12,704 bases of DNA from Eubacterium sp. CAG:180 (GTDB taxonomy: Bacteria; Bacillota; Clostridia; Oscillospirales; Acutalibacteraceae): positions 1 to 12,704 of the forward strand of contig HF993113.1 in the NCBI GenBank assembly GCA_000432435.1, written 5' to 3'. The translations under genes and the position numbers were made by a program. Each line of letters begins with the position of its first letter. Position 1 is the first letter of the stretch. Shown one piece after another: positions 7,179 through 12,704 of the stretch. The notes beneath the pieces were generated by a model, which ran no database searches, was not told the origin of the DNA, and was given only the letters and a program-made list of their open reading frames with translations.

Positions 7179-8219
7179 TTAGTTTTTGAGTTTCGGGTCG
7201 AACGCGTCGCGCAGCCCGTCTCCGAGAAGGTTAAAGGCAAGTATGATAACGCTTATCAGTAGCGCCGGTAAAAACAGCAGATATGGATAAGTGTTCATAC
7301 CCTTTACGGCCTCCGTGGCAAGAGAACCGAGCGACGGCATGGGAGCCGTAACGCCGAGTCCGAGGAAACTCAAATAGCTTTCGGTAAATATTGCGGAGGG
7401 TATCTGAAGTGTGGTTGTTACTATAAGAGTACCTATGCAGTTCGTCAAAAGGTGCTTTCTGATTATACGCGAATTGCTTGCACCGAGTGCTCTTGCCGCG
7501 GTAACGTATTCGGACTCCTTGAGTACAAGTATTTGAGAACGTGTTATTCTTGCCATACCTACCCAGTATATCAAAACGAATACAAGGAATATTGCTATAA
7601 GGTTCGGTCCCATTCTCTGCATCCAAGTAAAACCCGGATTAGCAGAGAGCGCTTCGAGTCGCGGCTTTAGGGAGGTTGCAAGCAGAATTATTAAAAGTAT
7701 ATCGGGAATGGTATATAAAATGTCGGTAAAACGCATCATTATATTATCGACCCAACCGCCGGCAAAACCGGCTATTGCACCGAACAGCGAGCCGACTATA
7801 AGAACCAGCGCTGCGCACACAAGACCTACCGTAAGGCTTATTCTTGTGCCCATCATAAGGCGAACGGCAAAGTCTCTGCCGAGCTTATCCGTTCCGCAGA
7901 TGTGAGGAAATACCTTTTGACCCGCGTCTATTTGCGCCTGTTCTGTTTCGCTGTACTGAAACGGGGAGAGGTTCTCGCTGTATTTTATTTGCTGCTCATA
8001 GCTGTACGGCCAAAAGCTGGGAAGAATGTAAGCAAAAACCACTATCAGTAAAATAAAGACAAGACTTATCATGGCAACCTTGTTTTTACGCAGACGTCTG
8101 AGGCCGTCCTTCCAAAAGTTGACGCTGTCTCGCATTACAACAAGGTTTTCTTTTTCCGTCGTTGTAGCCGGTATAAAATCGTCTGCCTTCAAATGCAGAC
8201 TCGGAAATTTTTTGTTCAT
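7179..8219 (-). CDS. oppC: Oligopeptide ABC transporter permease OppC
   Basis: A 346-residue inner-membrane permease. It has a cytoplasmic N-terminus and a first transmembrane helix near residues 48-70 (the OppC N-terminal segment), a periplasm-side loop ending ICGTDKLGRDFAVRLM, then the binding-protein-dependent permease domain with about five more helices. The EAA loop that contacts the ATPases is visible as EYVTAARALGASNSRIIRKH, and the C-terminus NLLGDGLRDAFDPKLKN is typical of OppC/DppC. The start is the ATG at 8219, with AAGGAG (8231-8236) 11 nt upstream, overlapping the oppB stop. It partners with OppB to form the peptide channel. The 15-nt gaps on both sides place it firmly in one operon. 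Confidence 0.93.
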   Translation of the reverse strand: MNKKFPSLHLKADDFIPATTTEKENLVVMRDSVNFWKDGLRRLRKNKVAMISLVFILLIVVFAYILPSFWPYSYEQQIKYSENLSPFQYSETEQAQIDAGQKVFPHICGTDKLGRDFAVRLMMGTRISLTVGLVCAALVLIVGSLFGAIAGFAGGWVDNIMMRFTDILYTIPDILLIILLATSLKPRLEALSANPGFTWMQRMGPNLIAIFLVFVLIYWVGMARITRSQILVLKESEYVTAARALGASNSRIIRKHLLTNCIGTLIVTTTLQIPSAIFTESYLSFLGLGVTAPMPSLGSLATEAVKGMNTYPYLLFLPALLISVIILAFNLLGDGLRDAFDPKLKN

Positions 8220-8234
8220 CGGCGATGCCGCTCC

Positions 8235-9152
8235 TTACTTAAGTTTGATTCTCGGGTCGATTATTTTATACAGTATGTCAACTATGACGTTTGCAACTAT
8301 GATAAGTGTCGCAAGGACAATTGTTGTTCCCATTATCATGGTGTAGTCGCGGTTGACTATGGCCGAAACAAATTCACGGCCGAGACCGGGTATTGCAAAT
8401 ATCTGTTCTACTATAAACGAACCCGTCATAAGGCTTGCGAGCATTGGTCCGACGTATGTTATTACGGGGAGTATTGCGTTTCTGAGAGCATGCTTGAAGA
8501 GTATTTTGAAGTTTGAAAGGCCTTTGGCTTTTGCCGTTCTTATATAATCCTGCCCCATAACGTCCAAAAGACTTGAGCGCATAAGCCGCGTTATATATGC
8601 CGTAGGGTAAACCGACAGCGCCGTCACCGGCATTATATATGATGACAGCGTGTTAAGACCTACCGTTGGCAGTAGGTTTAGCTTGCTGCCGAATGTATAC
8701 AGTAAAATTACGCTGATTATAAAGCTCGGTATTGCGATACCGCACGTCGCGAGCACTATAATAAAGTTATCGGCAAATTTACCTCGGTTGTATGCCGAAA
8801 GACATCCGAGCGGTATGCCTACAAGAAGAGAGACGAGAACAGCTATTCCGGCGAGCTTTGCCGATACGGGGAATTTAGAAAAAATAATGTCCGATACGGT
8901 TCTTCCTCTTTGACGTAAGCTTACGCCCATATCGCCCTTGATAAAATCGGTAATATAGGTTATATATTGCTCAAATAAAGGCTTGTCCAATCCGTATTTT
9001 GCTGCGAGAGCTTCCTGTGCAGCCTTGCTTATGGATTTTTCCGCAACGAACGGACCGCCGGGAACAAGGTTCATAAGGAAAAACGTCAGCGTGGCAACAA
9101 TGAAAATGCTGAGCAAGCCCATTGCTATGCGCTTGATGATGTACTTGGTCAA
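8235..9152 (-). CDS. oppB: Oligopeptide ABC transporter permease OppB
   Basis: A 305-residue inner-membrane permease with about six hydrophobic segments. The N-terminus TKYIIKRIAMGLLSIFIVAT, followed by FFLMNLVPGGPF, is the standard OppB/DppB opening. The EAA loop is DYIRTAKAKGLSNFKILFKH, and the C-terminus NVIVDILYKIIDPRIKLK is typical. It is the first gene of oppBCDFA. The start codon is a TTG at 9152, preceded by AGGGGG with about 8 nt spacing; no ATG fits the family N-terminus. Length and start agree with homologues. The operon promoter lies about 120 nt upstream on the minus strand. Together with OppC it forms the channel that takes peptides from OppA. Confidence 0.92.
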   Translation of the reverse strand: MTKYIIKRIAMGLLSIFIVATLTFFLMNLVPGGPFVAEKSISKAAQEALAAKYGLDKPLFEQYITYITDFIKGDMGVSLRQRGRTVSDIIFSKFPVSAKLAGIAVLVSLLVGIPLGCLSAYNRGKFADNFIIVLATCGIAIPSFIISVILLYTFGSKLNLLPTVGLNTLSSYIMPVTALSVYPTAYITRLMRSSLLDVMGQDYIRTAKAKGLSNFKILFKHALRNAILPVITYVGPMLASLMTGSFIVEQIFAIPGLGREFVSAIVNRDYTMIMGTTIVLATLIIVANVIVDILYKIIDPRIKLK

Positions 9153-9187
9153 ATGATAGACCCCCTGTTAATTTGTGTATTTTTTTC

Positions 9188-9207
9188 AAAAGACATAGAA
9201 GTCTTTT
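9188..9207 (-). other. Small inverted repeat in the opp 5' leader
   Basis: AAAAGAC (9188-9194) and GTCTTTT (9201-9207) flank a 6-nt loop within the roughly 115-nt leader of the opp transcript. On the minus strand it is followed by G and a run of A rather than U, so it is not a terminator in that direction. It may be an RNA stabiliser or an operator-like repeat. I see no recognised riboswitch or CodY box around it. Confidence 0.3.
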
Positions 9208-9273
9208 TATATTATTGTCTCAAATAACCAATTATTGCTAAATCACAGGTATTCTTGACGATATTATTCGTAC

Positions 9274-9302
9274 ATTTTAGCACAATGTCTCACTAAAATC
9301 AA
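9274..9302 (-). promoter_or_regulatory. Sigma-A promoter of the oppBCDFA operon
   Basis: On the minus strand, TTGATT (9297-9302) and TAAAAT (9274-9279) are exactly 17 nt apart. Transcription would start near 9267. It is divergent from the T-box promoter, whose -35 is about 120 bases away. The stretch between them (9303-9420) is AT-rich, and I see no other defined element in it. Confidence 0.6.
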
Positions 9303-9420
9303 GATTTTTGCCTTGTATTTATTCAATTATTCCGCAAAGCAAAGCATTTTTTCGTGATATGTACCGATATAAGACATTTTGCCCACTAAATAACGATTTA
9401 AAAATATTTGTAATTTTTTC

Positions 9421-9449
9421 TTGACAAAGAAAGAACGGCGTGATAACAT
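9421..9449 (+). promoter_or_regulatory. Sigma-A promoter of the T-box/trpXYZ operon
   Basis: A perfect TTGACA (9421-9426) and TAACAT (9444-9449) are separated by 17 nt. Transcription should start near 9456, shortly before the T-box stem I. This is the strongest-looking promoter in the window, as expected when control is by attenuation. Confidence 0.8.
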
Positions 9450-9469
9450 TGTGGCAACATCTAAAAAAC

Positions 9470-9725
9470 CTGTGATTAAGAAGAGTAGCTTTACTTAAAG
9501 CTTGCAGAGAGCGGTTGTCGGTGGAAATACCGCAGGGGAGAGTACAGCGAATGGACTTATGAGGGCGGCACGAAAGCGTTTGTGAGTAGCGGCCGACGGG
9601 TTCCGTACCCGTTATCAGAGCGGCTTATATGTAAGTATAAGAAACGAGCGGTCGGTTTATCCGGCAATTTGGGTGGTACCGCAGGATTCAAAGTCTTGTC
9701 CCATATATGGGATAAGGCTTTTTTT
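9470..9725 (+). ncRNA. T-box leader, tryptophan-specific (UGG specifier)
   Basis: The region starts with AAGAAGAGTAG, then GAGAGCGG and a GGTGGAAATACC apical segment typical of stem I. On its 3' side is GAATGGACTTATGAG, the usual position of the specifier (GAA-NNN-A-C); here NNN is TGG (9552-9554), the Trp codon. Stem III-like pairing ACGGGT/ACCCGT follows near 9596-9612. The conserved T-box core GGGTGGTACCGC is at 9671-9682, and the terminator at 9692-9725. In this class, uncharged tRNA matching the specifier also pairs its NCCA end with the UGGN bulge, stabilising the antiterminator and turning on the genes downstream. The bulge base after UGG is U, discussed in the findings. The T-box identity is certain and the Trp assignment strong. 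Confidence 0.93.
9692..9725 (+). terminator. T-box intrinsic terminator
   Basis: AGTCTTGTCCC (9692-9702) pairs with GGGATAAGGCT (9709-9719) as an 11-bp stem with two G-U pairs and a 6-nt loop, followed by a run of seven T (9719-9725). It lies directly after the T-box core and is the OFF structure of the leader. Confidence 0.88.
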
Positions 9726-9748
9726 ATTTGCTTATTAAGGAGAAAAGA

Positions 9749-9802
9749 ATGCAATATTATTTAAGACGATGGCGATTTTTAAAATATAACATTGTACACT
9801 GA
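9749..9802 (+). CDS. Possible 17-residue small ORF between T-box and trpX
   Basis: A small ORF encoding MQYYLRRWRFLKYNIVH, with AAGGAG at 9737-9742 and an ideal 6-nt spacing to its ATG. It lies wholly between the T-box terminator and trpX, ending 29 nt before the trpX ATG. The peptide is basic and aromatic and contains one Trp codon (9770-9772). It could be a small protein, a leader peptide adding a second Trp-dependent step, or chance. One Trp codon is thin support for classical ribosome-mediated attenuation, and I see no second terminator after it. The ribosome site is as good as that of trpX itself, which is why I list it. Confidence 0.35.
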   Translation: MQYYLRRWRFLKYNIVH

Positions 9803-9831
9803 TTTATTTTAAAAATTAAGGAGTCATCATT

Positions 9832-10797
9832 ATGAAAAAAGTAAAAATAACGATAGCGGTAATTTTAGCGTCAATAACAATATTCTTCGTAGGCTGTACG
9901 GCGAAAAAAGACAAGGTTCCGGTAATAGGCATCAGTCAGTACGGTGAGCACGCCTCGCTTGATAATTGCCGCGAGGGCTTCCTTCTCGGTCTTAAGGAGG
10001 CCGGACTCACAGAGGGTGAGGATTACACAATAGATTATCAGAATGCTTCGTTTGACAATGCCACCGCAACACAGATTGCCAATAACTTCTCTTCCAAAAA
10101 CGTCGCGCTTATGTGCGCCATAGCAACCTCCTCGGCAACAGCTTGCTACGCTGCGGCAGAGGATAAGAACATTCCGGTTGTATTCAACGCCATAACAGAC
10201 CCCGGTGAAGCAGGTCTTACAACAGGCAACATTACGGGCGTTTCGGATAAGCTTCCCGTTGACCCGCAGCTTGAGCTTATCAGAAAACTCCAGCCTGATG
10301 CAAAAACAATCGGTATCATTTACACAACAAGCGAACCGAATTCGGTATCAGCAATCGCCGAGTATAAAGAAAAAGCAGGCAACTACGGATTTACTATCGA
10401 AGCCACAGGCGTTGCCGATCAGGCGTCCGTTACACAGGCTGCCGATACTCTTATAAACAAGAAGGTTGATTGCATCACAAACCTTACCGACAATAATGTT
10501 GTAGGCGTTCTTCCGTCAATACTTGAAAAAACCAATGCCGCAGGTATTCCCGTATACGGTAGCGAAATTGAGCAGGTTAAAAAAGGCTGTGTGGCGTCTG
10601 CCGGTATCGATTATGTGGAGCTCGGCAAAATGGCAGGCAAGCTTGCCGCTCGGATTTTAAAGGGAGAAGCTAAGGCTTCCGACATTCCGTACGAAACAGT
10701 GACCGAGTACAGCACATATATAAATTCCGACGCAGCAAGCGCTATGGGAATTACCGTTCCGTCGGATTTAGCCGCAAAGGCAATAGAATGTAAATAA
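9832..10797 (+). CDS. trpX: Predicted tryptophan ABC transporter substrate-binding lipoprotein
   Basis: A 321-residue lipoprotein of the ABC_sub_bind (COG2984) family. The signal peptide is residues 1-21, with lipobox FVGC and Cys22 as the lipidation site. The mature part opens VPVIGISQYGEHASLDNCREGF and has the two-lobed periplasmic-binding-protein pattern, including ATSSATACYAAA, VVFNAITDPGEAGL, GVSDKLPVD and a C-terminal ELGKMAGKLAARILKGE. The start is the ATG at 9832, with AAGGAG 8 nt upstream. It is the first full gene after a Trp T-box and is followed by a branched-chain-type permease and an ATPase, the arrangement of the predicted trpXYZ systems of Firmicutes. Family and operon role are firm. 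Tryptophan as substrate rests on the T-box specifier rather than on binding-site residues; an aromatic precursor is an alternative. Confidence 0.87.
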   Translation: MKKVKITIAVILASITIFFVGCTAKKDKVPVIGISQYGEHASLDNCREGFLLGLKEAGLTEGEDYTIDYQNASFDNATATQIANNFSSKNVALMCAIATSSATACYAAAEDKNIPVVFNAITDPGEAGLTTGNITGVSDKLPVDPQLELIRKLQPDAKTIGIIYTTSEPNSVSAIAEYKEKAGNYGFTIEATGVADQASVTQAADTLINKKVDCITNLTDNNVVGVLPSILEKTNAAGIPVYGSEIEQVKKGCVASAGIDYVELGKMAGKLAARILKGEAKASDIPYETVTEYSTYINSDAASAMGITVPSDLAAKAIECK

Positions 10798-10811
10798 GGT
10801 AGTGTAAAAAA

Positions 10812-11705
10812 ATGCTGGATCTTATTATAAGCACGTTAACTCAAGGCTTTATATACGCTCTTCTCTCCTTCGGCGTATATATTACATATAAAATATTGGA
10901 TTTTCCCGATCTCACCGTAGACGGCAGTTTCCCTTTGGGAGCTGCCGTAACGGCTGTTTTACTTGTAAAGGGCGTAAATCCGTATCTCGCTCTTTTAATA
11001 TCTTTTCTTGTCGGAGCTCTCGCCGGATTTGTCACGGGATTTATCCACGTCCGTTTGAAGGTACGCGACCTGCTTTCGGGTATTATAACAATGACGGCTT
11101 TATTTTCAATAAATCTGCAGATAGCCGGTTCGAATCTTTCAATCGCGCGTGAAAAAGATACTATATTTACATCTCCCGCTACAATGTCGGTTTTCGGGTC
11201 GATGTCGCTTATTTTAAGAAAACTTATCGTTTCCGCAATTCTGATGATAGTCTGCAAGGTGCTTCTTGACCTTTACTTTAAGACAAAAAACGGCTTTTTG
11301 CTTCGCGCGGTAGGCGATAACAGCGTACTTGTAACCTCTCTCTCAAAGGACAAGGGCACAATAAAAATAATCGGACTTGTAATATCGAACGCTCTTGTGG
11401 CTCTTTCGGGTGCCGTTGCCTGTCAGGAGCAGCGCTCGTTTTCCGCGACGATGGGAACCGGTCAGATAGTGTTCGGCCTCGCAGCGGTGATTATAGGAAC
11501 AACGCTTTTCAGGCGCGTAAGCTTTATAAAGGGCACCACCGCCGTAATATTCGGCAGCGTAATTTACAAAGCTTGCATACAAATTGCAATAAGCCTCGGC
11601 TTGCCTGCGAATCTTTTGAAGCTTATAACGGCTGTTTTGTTCCTGGCAATACTTGTTCTCGGCAATCTTCAGAAAGGCTCGGTGAAGAAAAATGTTGGAG
11701 CTTAA
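10812..11705 (+). CDS. trpY: Predicted tryptophan ABC transporter permease
   Basis: A 297-residue membrane protein of the branched-chain amino acid/ribose permease superfamily (BPD_transp_2). It has about eight hydrophobic segments. The opening GFIYALLSFGVYITYKILDF and the PDLTVDGSFPLGAAV block are characteristic of the permeases that pair with COG2984 binding proteins. The start is the ATG at 10812, 14 nt after the trpX stop, with only a weak AAGGT ribosome site, so translation is probably coupled to trpX. Its end overlaps trpZ by 14 nt. It would form the membrane channel, probably as a dimer, for the ligand carried by the trpX product. Confidence 0.88.
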   Translation: MLDLIISTLTQGFIYALLSFGVYITYKILDFPDLTVDGSFPLGAAVTAVLLVKGVNPYLALLISFLVGALAGFVTGFIHVRLKVRDLLSGIITMTALFSINLQIAGSNLSIAREKDTIFTSPATMSVFGSMSLILRKLIVSAILMIVCKVLLDLYFKTKNGFLLRAVGDNSVLVTSLSKDKGTIKIIGLVISNALVALSGAVACQEQRSFSATMGTGQIVFGLAAVIIGTTLFRRVSFIKGTTAVIFGSVIYKACIQIAISLGLPANLLKLITAVLFLAILVLGNLQKGSVKKNVGA

Positions 11706-12465
11706 GCATATTTCAAAAATATATAATCCCGGGCTCGTTACGGAGATGTGCCTTTTCGACGATTTTAATTTTACCGTAAATGACGGGGAATTCGTCTCCG
11801 TAATAGGCTCAAACGGCAGCGGAAAAACCTCCATGCTGAATATAATATGCGGAAGTATACCCGTAAACGCAGGCGAAGTTCTTATAAACGGCAAGTGCGT
11901 GAATAAGAAAAAAGATTTCGAACGCTATGCCTATATCGGCAGAGTGTACCAAAATCCCTCAATGGGCAATTGCCCGAATATGACGATACTCGAAAATATG
12001 TCGCTTGCCGACAATAAAGGAAAGCCCTTCGGTTTGTCATTTGCGCTCAATAAAAAACGATATGATTTTTACCGCGAACAGCTTTCGTCGCTCGGTCTCG
12101 GACTTGAGGATAAATTGCACGTGAAAATGGGCTCGCTGTCGGGCGGACAACGTCAGGCGGTTTCACTTGTTATGGCAACGCTGACACCGATAGACTTCCT
12201 TATCCTTGATGAGCACACCGCCGCACTTGACCCCAAGACCGCGGAAATAATTATGGAGCTTACCGATAAAGTGGTTAAGCAGAAAAAACTTACGGCTGTT
12301 ATGGTAACGCATAATCTTCGCTATGCCGTGGAGTACGGCACGCGCCTTGTTATGATGGACAGGGGCAATATTATACTTGATAAGGTGGGCGAGGATAAAA
12401 AGAATACGTCGATAGATGATATTCTCGCAATATTTAATAAGATAAGTATTGAATGCGGAAATTAA
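11692..12465 (+). CDS. trpZ: Predicted tryptophan ABC transporter ATP-binding protein
   Basis: A 257-residue ABC ATPase. Walker A GSNGSGKT (39-46), Q-loop Gln87 in VYQNPSMGNCPNMT, signature LSGGQRQ (149-155), Walker B FLILDE (169-174), D-loop ALDP, and H-loop His207 in VTHNLR are all intact, so it should hydrolyse ATP. The start is the ATG at 11692, overlapping the trpY end by 14 nt; no strong ribosome site is seen, consistent with translational coupling. It is the last gene of the T-box operon. No strong plus-strand terminator follows: the next 130 bases are AT-rich with a 14-bp tandem repeat, and the hairpin beyond has its U-tail on the other strand. Confidence 0.9.
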   Translation: MLELKHISKIYNPGLVTEMCLFDDFNFTVNDGEFVSVIGSNGSGKTSMLNIICGSIPVNAGEVLINGKCVNKKKDFERYAYIGRVYQNPSMGNCPNMTILENMSLADNKGKPFGLSFALNKKRYDFYREQLSSLGLGLEDKLHVKMGSLSGGQRQAVSLVMATLTPIDFLILDEHTAALDPKTAEIIMELTDKVVKQKKLTAVMVTHNLRYAVEYGTRLVMMDRGNIILDKVGEDKKNTSIDDILAIFNKISIECGN

Positions 12466-12492
12466 CATTTTTTATATAAATACGTATATCAA

Positions 12493-12520
12493 AGCAGCTT
12501 TGAATTAGCAGCTTTGAATT
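12493..12520. repeat. Perfect 14-bp tandem duplication
   Basis: AGCAGCTTTGAATT occurs twice head to tail (12493-12506 and 12507-12520), just after trpZ. CAAAGC at 12490-12495 can also pair with GCTTTG in the second copy, giving a weak hairpin followed by AATTTT. It might act as a poor terminator for the trp operon, or may simply be a slippage duplication. Confidence 0.7.
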
Positions 12521-12550
12521 TTAAAATCGGCTTCTCAATTAAAAATATAT

Positions 12551-12591
12551 AAAAATGACCGAAAGCAGAGATTATTTTCCGCTTTCGGTCA
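12551..12591 (-). terminator. Intrinsic terminator downstream of the tRNA-Pro sequence
   Basis: TGACCGAAAGC (12556-12566) and GCTTTCGGTCA (12581-12591) form an 11-bp stem with a 14-nt loop. Read on the minus strand it is followed by TTTTTATATAT, so it terminates transcription arriving from the right, directly after the tRNA-Pro 3' end. On the plus strand the tail is AAATTTTGG, a poor terminator for trpZ. Confidence 0.75.
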
Positions 12592-12597
12592 AAATTT

Positions 12598-12642
12598 TGG
12601 TCGGAGTGAAGGGACTCGAACCCCCGGCATCCTGCTCCCAAA
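12598..12642 (-). pseudogene. 3' half of tRNA-Pro(UGG), 5' half missing: probable att site or interrupted tRNA
   Basis: On the minus strand, 45 nt match a tRNA from position 32 to the end: anticodon loop TTTGGGA with anticodon UGG, 3' anticodon strand GCAGG, a 5-nt variable loop ATGCC, T-arm GGGGG-TTCGAGT-CCCTT, 3' acceptor strand CACTCCG, discriminator A and encoded CCA. A G72 that would pair with C1, followed by A73, is characteristic of bacterial tRNA-Pro. Upstream of the loop (12643-12704) nothing pairs with GCAGG and no CGGAGTG acceptor strand or D-arm is present, so the tRNA stops sharply at the anticodon loop. A proper terminator follows 7 nt downstream. The 3' half is plain to see; its reading as a displaced attachment site is inference. 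Confidence 0.75.
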
Positions 12643-12704
12643 CCTATGTCTGAACCTTCAGGCAGAACTGAGTCGCCCTCTTTGGCACTTTCCGGCACTT
12701 CTGC
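12643..12704. other. Non-tRNA sequence adjoining the tRNA-Pro break
   Basis: These 62 bases, with about 34 G or C, are richer in GC than the AT-rich spacer to the left. They are open on both strands. The minus-strand frame reads EVPESAKEGDSVLPEGSDIG into the tRNA half, and the plus-strand frame has an ATG at 12646 reading MSEPSGRTESPSLALSG. Both look like disordered, low-complexity protein, and neither is a recognisable domain. A short direct repeat, AAGTGCC, occurs twice on the minus strand. Too little is present to name a gene; it may be the edge of an inserted element or of an intron. Confidence 0.4.

Noticed and set aside
9303..9420. A possible CodY box or other operator in the divergent opp/T-box intergenic region.
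   Set aside because: The AT-rich stretches do not match the CodY consensus or show a convincing palindrome.
9557..9764. Reading frames on both strands across the T-box leader.
   Set aside because: They coincide with the structured RNA, lack ribosome sites and show no protein features.
12489..12698. A 69-residue minus-strand reading frame across the tRNA half and terminator.
   Set aside because: It translates a tRNA sequence and a terminator hairpin and has no convincing ribosome site or domain. The right-hand part could belong to a gene outside the window, but not as this ORF.
12598..12704. The 3' end of a tmRNA or of a long-variable-arm tRNA (Leu, Ser, Sec).
   Set aside because: The segment lengths from the anticodon loop onward fit an ordinary type I tRNA-Pro with a 5-nt variable loop. 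The CACTCCG acceptor strand, which would pair with a 5' end starting with C, does not fit tmRNA, which starts with G.

Overview
The window looks like a piece of a mid-GC clostridial chromosome (Firmicutes). This rests on the gene complement, strong AAGGAG-type ribosome sites, several TTG/GTG starts, a T-box leader, U-tailed terminators and a MATE exporter behind a short riboswitch-like leader. The family (Oscillospiraceae or a relative) cannot be fixed from the sequence alone. No transposase, integrase, CRISPR array or rRNA is visible. The one sign of a mobile element is at the extreme right edge.

Left part, 1-2090, plus strand: the C-terminal end of a low-molecular-weight protein tyrosine phosphatase; a strong promoter whose -35 overlaps that gene's stop; a very short structured leader that I read as a candidate guanidine-IV (mepA-type) riboswitch with terminator; a MATE exporter; and a small Cys-rich DUF4186 protein. 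A 12-bp-stem bidirectional terminator closes this unit and the converging pepT.

Middle part, 2099-9302, minus strand: a peptide-nutrition module. An oligopeptide ABC transporter operon runs in the order oppB-oppC-oppD-oppF-oppA, with a good promoter upstream and a terminator downstream. It is followed by pepT (tripeptide aminopeptidase) with its own promoter. Opp would import peptides and PepT would release amino acids from tripeptides in the cytoplasm.

Right part, 9421-12465, plus strand: a strong promoter, a full T-box leader with a UGG (tryptophan) specifier, a 17-codon small ORF, then a lipoprotein, a permease and an ATPase of the TrpXYZ type. Uncharged tRNA-Trp should allow read-through into a predicted tryptophan-family ABC importer. 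Imported free tryptophan and peptide-derived amino acids are thus handled by adjacent divergent units.

Right edge, 12466-12704: an AT-rich spacer with a 14-bp tandem repeat, a minus-strand terminator, and exactly the 3' half (45 nt, from the anticodon loop to CCA) of a tRNA-Pro(UGG). The sequence beyond the break is not tRNA. This is what the displaced att site of an integrative element, or the 3' exon of an interrupted tRNA, would look like. It is the most interesting feature of the window.
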